From contig JAKOWL010000235.1 in assembly GCA_029781535.1 (NCBI GenBank), positions 1-38,002 of the forward strand: 38,002 nucleotides of DNA, given 5' to 3'. Positions 34,442-38,002 of the stretch are shown here, piece after piece. The notes beneath the pieces are model-generated. The model saw only the letters and a list, made by a program, of their open reading frames with translations, did no database searches and was not told the origin of the DNA. The number at the start of each line of letters is the position of its first letter. Positions within the stretch are counted from its first letter, which is position 1. The stretch is from Pseudomonadota bacterium. GTDB taxonomy: Bacteria; Pseudomonadota; Gammaproteobacteria; Burkholderiales; Methylophilaceae. The position numbers and the translations under genes are program-made.

Positions 34442-35317
34442 TCACTGCAAGCCCATATACTGCGCAACCCCTAATGCCGAGGCTTGCACCGCTTGCTGGT
34501 AAGTGGCGGATTCGGGCAGGTTGTCGGCTAGCTGGTAAAGCGAGAGATAGCCGGGGTCTAAACGGTAGTCTTTCTCGCGGAATATGCTGTGTTCTTTGGT
34601 ATAGGATTCCGCTAGTGCCCGCAGGGATTCGGCCAGCGGTTTGCTTGGGTTGCTAGGGGTGAAACCGCCAATCAGCCATAGGTGCACATCTTCCTCTTGA
34701 GTGTAGCCATCTTTAGGGTCGGCAAGCTTATGCGCATGGTCTATCTTGACCTGGTTATCCACATCTTTTGGGTCGCCATAGGCAACCTCGTAATATTTCA
34801 CCTGCTCCGTTAAAAGGGAAGTGGGGCCATCTATCGGTACCTGGTTCACGGCATAATAACCGGCGATGGCCCGCAGGCTTTCCAGATGATGTTCCTTGCC
34901 TACAAAATGGATGGTCTCGCCGCGTGCCTGCAGCTGTTTGATACCCGCTGCCATATCTTGAGTGGCCGCATAGATTAAGGCAGCGTAATTTGCGGCACTT
35001 TTACGGGCAAGGCTGTAGTTGATCATGGCGGTGCCATTGCTATATAGCTCCATGGCGCTTGTTCCCACCACGTCACCATGCTGATCCAGTACGGCGGAGA
35101 CTGCCATCTTGGTGCCGTTTTCGTTACCGCCGTTAAGAGCCATCAGCCAGTTTTGCAGCTGCTCTGCCGGCCACTCAGGGTATTGTTCCCTAGCCAAGGC
35201 AAAGATTTGCGGCAGCAGTTTTTTCTGCTCATCCAGACATAAATTCTGCAGCCGAACTGTTGAGTATCCTGCCGGCAGGCTGAAATCATAGGGTTGGGTA
35301 GTTTTGTTGCCAGCCAT
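34442..35317 (-). CDS. Hypothetical protein, possibly GNAT-like
   Basis: This 291-residue protein has no signal peptide or membrane segment. The stretch MAVSAVLDQHGDVVGTSAMELYSNGTAMINYSLARKSA looks like the strand-and-turn centre of an N-acetyltransferase fold, and HHLESLRAIAGYYAVNQV could follow it, but I cannot name a family. The second half (VDNQVKIDHAHKLADPKDGY to the end) looks soluble and charged. An ATG at 35401 would overlap acylphosphatase by 47 bases; the ATG at 35317 is preferred because AGGA lies six bases before it. It lies downstream of acylphosphatase on the same strand and may share its message. Confidence 0.65.
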   Translation of the reverse strand: MAGNKTTQPYDFSLPAGYSTVRLQNLCLDEQKKLLPQIFALAREQYPEWPAEQLQNWLMALNGGNENGTKMAVSAVLDQHGDVVGTSAMELYSNGTAMINYSLARKSAANYAALIYAATQDMAAGIKQLQARGETIHFVGKEHHLESLRAIAGYYAVNQVPIDGPTSLLTEQVKYYEVAYGDPKDVDNQVKIDHAHKLADPKDGYTQEEDVHLWLIGGFTPSNPSKPLAESLRALAESYTKEHSIFREKDYRLDPGYLSLYQLADNLPESATYQQAVQASALGVAQYMGLQ

Positions 35318-35354
35318 CATGTTTCCTGCATGAGAAAAGGCATCGTCTTCATGA

Positions 35355-35639
35355 TTATGCAACAATCTTGAAGCCGCTGTATTCTCCCACATCTGGGCCA
35401 ATATCGACCTGCTCTACATGGGCAAGCTGCGGGCCGCGGTGTGCCCAAGCGACAAGCGCATCTACGGCTGCCGAGGTGCCATGCACCACAGCTTCCACCG
35501 TGCCGTCGCTGCGGTTTCTTACCCAGCCTGCAACCCCTAGCCGGTGCGCCTCATACAGCATGGACTGGCGGAAAAACACGCCTTGCACACGGCCATGAAT
35601 CACCAGACGCAGTTTTTTGTGGGATGGGGTTGTCATCAT
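35355..35639 (-). CDS. acyP: Acylphosphatase
   Basis: This 94-residue enzyme hydrolyses acyl phosphates. It shows the conserved [20 protein letters not shown] with the catalytic Arg in [25 protein letters not shown] with the catalytic Asn, and the C-terminal GFKIV. Length and motif order are standard. Two successive ATGs (35639 and 35636) are possible and the ribosome binding site is weak. The acetyltransferase-like gene follows on the same strand. Confidence 0.95.
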   Translation of the reverse strand: MMTTPSHKKLRLVIHGRVQGVFFRQSMLYEAHRLGVAGWVRNRSDGTVEAVVHGTSAAVDALVAWAHRGPQLAHVEQVDIGPDVGEYSGFKIVA

Positions 35640-35654
35640 GATGGCACCAGAAAT

Positions 35655-35662
35655 GGGGGGGG
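35655..35662 (+). repeat. Eight-base G homopolymer upstream of acylphosphatase
   Basis: Eight consecutive G (C on the acylphosphatase strand) lie 16 bases before its start codon. Length variation here would change leader spacing but not a reading frame. Confidence 0.8.
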
Positions 35663-35700
35663 TAACTCTGTTTTTATTGAAACCAACTTTACAAACTGCT

Positions 35701-35723
35701 GGCGCCGCTTCAATAGCGGCGCC
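35701..35723. terminator. Strong GC-rich hairpin, possible terminator
   Basis: Arms GGCGCCGCT and AGCGGCGCC flank the loop TCAAT. It lies between the Arg/Tyr-rich protein gene and acylphosphatase, both on the minus strand. No T-tract follows on either strand, so it may be a transcript-stabilising hairpin instead. Confidence 0.45.
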
Positions 35724-35768
35724 ATGGTTGATACTAAACGCTTTAGCTTAATGGATAAGCTGGCTTAA

Positions 35769-36269
35769 CTATCTCCTGCCGTGGTTATGCTTGTTTTTAC
35801 CATTACCATTGCCATGACCCCTGTCGCCCCAGTCATGATCGTCGTCACCTCTGCCACGGTATCCATGGTCTTCATAACCACGACGCTCGTACTCTCTGTA
35901 TTCCCTGTTATGGTACTCACGATAGTAGGGAACGTAGTCATCTCTATACCAGCGTTCTTCTACAAAATATACCGGTCTGCCACAGGCATGATAGCGGTCA
36001 CAGTAGCGGCTCCAGTTTTTTGCATGGCCAGGCGGCACCCGCAGGTAGATCGGCTCATACTCTTCGACGATATGCCGGTGGACGATGATAGGTTCGCGAT
36101 AGATGACGCGGGGTGCCGGATAAGGGAATTCGCCAATATCGATGCGGCCGTAGAACCCCGGCTGGCCGACGCTGATGGACACGCCCACATCTGCAGCCAA
36201 TGCAGAACCTGAGGCTAAAGCCAGAGCGAAAGCAAGAATGGAATGCTTAAGGATGCTGAATTTGTTCAT
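35769..36269 (-). CDS. Secreted Arg/Tyr/His-rich protein of unknown function
   Basis: This 166-residue protein has a clear signal peptide (MNKFSILKHSILAFALALAS, cleavage near ALAAD at about residue 26). The mature part has GVSISVGQPGFYGRIDIGEFPYP, YLRVPPGHAKNWSRYCDRYHA with two cysteines that may pair, and GRPVYFVEERWYRDDYVPYY. The last 50 residues are low-complexity and rich in Tyr, Arg, Gly, Asp and His. Similar short periplasmic proteins are common in betaproteobacteria without known function. The gene is separate from its neighbours, with a hairpin after its stop. Confidence 0.8.
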   Translation of the reverse strand: MNKFSILKHSILAFALALASGSALAADVGVSISVGQPGFYGRIDIGEFPYPAPRVIYREPIIVHRHIVEEYEPIYLRVPPGHAKNWSRYCDRYHACGRPVYFVEERWYRDDYVPYYREYHNREYREYERRGYEDHGYRGRGDDDHDWGDRGHGNGNGKNKHNHGRR

Positions 36270-36361
36270 TTAAAACTCCGTTGGTAGTTTCCGTACGTGT
36301 CATTCTAACGTTTTATGCACCATTTTGGATGACCACAGTGAAAAAACCGACACGCATTGCG

Positions 36362-36886
36362 CTACATTGGCTTTACCGCGCCGCAGCTTGCGCTCATCCA
36401 TTTGCCGGTGACATCTGCCTTTTCGTTGACCGGCGCCCCTTGCGCGGTGCCAGTGAATCTGGTCTGCCCTGAAAAGCTCTCTGCGCTTGTTAAATGCCCT
36501 TCTGCGATGCCATTGCCTTTAAGCTCGGCGCTTTCGCAAACAAAATCTGCCTTATAGCTGTTGCCGTCGCGGGTTGTGCTTTTGGTGGCGCAGCCTGTTT
36601 CGCTCTGATAAAAATTGGGCAGCGTTTTTTGTTTCGCCATCTCTTGGGTGATGCACACTTTGGAGATTGCCGCGCCATTTTCTATTTGCGGCATTTCCAT
36701 ACCATATTCTTTGGCTAGATCCCGCAGGTTTTGCATCTGATCCGGTGGGATGGCGGGGGCTAACAGCAACAGATCGGATGTAGTGGAGATCTCCCACAAG
36801 CCGGGGCGCATATCGAATTCGGCCGCATTTGCGGTGGATAGCCATAATGGGAGAACGAGTGAAACTGCCAAGAGTGGTTTGCGCAT
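36362..36886 (-). CDS. DUF3617-family secreted protein
   Basis: This 174-residue protein has a signal peptide (MRKPLLAVSLVLPLWLSTANA) followed by EFDMRPGLWEISTTSDL, the typical opening of DUF3617 proteins. A Cys in SKVCITQEMA, the pairs in ESETGCATK-like and ADFVCESAELKG regions and the C-terminal GKWMSASCG fit the family. No biochemical function is assigned to the family, and the periplasmic location is predicted from the signal peptide. It is transcribed alone. Confidence 0.85.
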   Translation of the reverse strand: MRKPLLAVSLVLPLWLSTANAAEFDMRPGLWEISTTSDLLLLAPAIPPDQMQNLRDLAKEYGMEMPQIENGAAISKVCITQEMAKQKTLPNFYQSETGCATKSTTRDGNSYKADFVCESAELKGNGIAEGHLTSAESFSGQTRFTGTAQGAPVNEKADVTGKWMSASCGAVKPM

Positions 36887-36971
36887 GGATTATCCTGAAA
36901 CTTGCAACAGCCTTTTAGAGAACAGGTTGGCGCGATAAGTTCAGGCTGCCCAAACAATCAACATTTGCCGC

Positions 36972-38002
36972 TTAGTGCAAATCAAATGCATTGCTTAGGT
37001 CATTCGCATTGGCATCGCGCTCGGAGAGTGGTTTGAGGTTGAAGCGCGTTTCGATGAATTTGAGTATCGATGTCGTGTCGTATTCGGTGTGATCGACAAA
37101 GCCACGCTTGGCATAGGGCGAAACAATCAGTGCCGGAACACGATTGCCCGGGCCCCATCGGTCTTTTTTTGGTGGGGAGACATGATCCCAGAATCCGCCA
37201 TTTTCGTCGTAAGTGACTATCACTGCCATGCCCTTCCATTGCGGGCTGGCTTCGATACGTGCCAGCAAATCAGCGATATGTTGTTCGCCCGTGAGCAAGT
37301 CTGCATAACCGGGGTGTTCGTTCTTATCGCCAACGGGCTTGTAGAAAGCCACGGCCGGCAAAGTGCCGCTATCGATAGCTTGTATGAAATCGGCTTCATC
37401 CTTTAAATGTGCGGCACGTTCTGGCGTGCCTGCGGCATAGCGACTGAAGTAGCCAAAAGGTTGATGATGGAACTGGAAGCTTCTGGACGGGTTGCCCGCC
37501 AGTGCATCATTCCACCCGCCGGAATACCACGCCCAGCTGATGTCTTTCTCTGATAGCCGATCGCCGATGGTGGGCATGGTTTGCAGCGGCAGGTGCTCCC
37601 TGGCTGGCGCGTAAGCATGGAACGGCGGTGTGCTGGGCTGCAGGGTGTTTACTGCAAAACCATCTTCTGTCACCTGGGCGTCTTTCAGCAGGTTTCCGTT
37701 GGCATCGAGTTTGATGGTGACCTTATCCGGCGCATTTTCGTAGAGCGGTGTGCAGGCACAAACCAGCCAGAAATGGTTAAGGAACGAGCCGCCAAAAGCG
37801 GCTTGGAAGAAGTTATCGGCCAACGTATATCTTTGCGCGTATTTCCACAAAGGTAAATCGCGGCCATCGTAATAACCCATCACCAGCCCGCCAGCATCGG
37901 AAACGGCGGCAAATCTGTCGTTCAGGCCGCCATGGATCTGCGCCTGATTTTGATAAAACCGGTGCACCAAATCCCCTGTCTTTTGATCTGGCGGCACGTA
38001 TT
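36972..38002 (-). CDS. Phosphoesterase (AcpA/phospholipase C type), 3' part
   Basis: This partial gene encodes the C-terminal 343 or so residues of a phosphoesterase-family enzyme (acid phosphatase AcpA or non-haemolytic phospholipase C type); the N-terminus lies beyond the window. Visible motifs are FFQAAFGGSFLNHFWLVCA, FAVNTLQP, AVAFYKPVGDKNEHPGYADL and the metal-binding AVIVTYDENGGFWDHVSPP, then RVPALIVSPYAKRGFVDHTEYDTTSILKFIETRF. An in-frame GTG at 37997 is probably internal, because the frame stays open to the edge and the family signature begins earlier. The exact substrate (phosphomonoester or phospholipid) cannot be told. It is likely exported, though the signal peptide is outside the window. 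Confidence 0.9.
   Translation of the reverse strand, partial: YVPPDQKTGDLVHRFYQNQAQIHGGLNDRFAAVSDAGGLVMGYYDGRDLPLWKYAQRYTLADNFFQAAFGGSFLNHFWLVCACTPLYENAPDKVTIKLDANGNLLKDAQVTEDGFAVNTLQPSTPPFHAYAPAREHLPLQTMPTIGDRLSEKDISWAWYSGGWNDALAGNPSRSFQFHHQPFGYFSRYAAGTPERAAHLKDEADFIQAIDSGTLPAVAFYKPVGDKNEHPGYADLLTGEQHIADLLARIEASPQWKGMAVIVTYDENGGFWDHVSPPKKDRWGPGNRVPALIVSPYAKRGFVDHTEYDTTSILKFIETRFNLKPLSERDANANDLSNAFDLH

Overview
The window looks like a chromosomal segment of a betaproteobacterium. The order yebC-ruvC-...-ruvA-...-ruvB-ybgC-tolQ, a WaaA Kdo transferase, many outer-membrane proteins and a split class II ribonucleotide reductase point to a Gram-negative host. I would guess Nitrosomonadales (Methylophilaceae or Gallionellaceae relatives), but this rests on gene content and remembered synteny, not on a search. 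Almost all of the sequence is coding. No rRNA, tRNA, CRISPR array or insertion sequence was recognised.

Region 1 (1-9867, minus strand) is a leftward run: yebC, ruvC, a UbiA-type prenyltransferase, ruvA, a TonB-dependent receptor, an orphan periplasmic binding protein, a membrane GGDEF/EAL protein, ruvB, ybgC and tolQ (cut by the window edge). Most junctions overlap by 4 bases or lie a few bases apart. The receptor/binding protein/c-di-GMP trio sits between ruvA and ruvB and looks like an inserted sensory cassette.

Region 2 (9951-14469) has a DMT-family exporter divergent from a CBS-domain protein. A tight three-gene minus-strand operon follows: a thermostable-hemolysin-family (GNAT-like) protein, an AMP-forming acyl ligase and a heme-oxygenase-like diiron oxidase. 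Together these resemble a compact small-molecule biosynthetic pathway and are the best candidate for an undescribed system.

Region 3 (14470-20955) holds a YejM/PbgA-like sulfatase-fold membrane protein, a small PstS-like protein plus outer-membrane barrel protein, and a divergent sensor kinase/NtrC-type regulator pair.

Region 4 (20956-28469) is a TetR-controlled RND efflux operon with tandem inverted-repeat operators over its promoter, then a PCMT-type methyltransferase, an isochorismatase-type hydrolase and, convergently, waaA. No TolC-like channel gene is present.

Region 5 (28470-34441) starts with a promoter carrying two NrdR boxes 32 bp apart that drives nrdJa and nrdJb, ended by a clear terminator. 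A lipoprotein gene follows with no room for its own promoter, then a 75-bp near-copy of the nrdJb 3' end, then an AT-rich HNH endonuclease gene. This looks like a recombination footprint next to a possible homing endonuclease.

Region 6 (34442-38002, minus strand) holds an unknown cytoplasmic protein, acylphosphatase, a secreted Arg/Tyr/His-rich protein, a DUF3617-type protein and the 3' part of an AcpA/phospholipase-C-type phosphoesterase gene.
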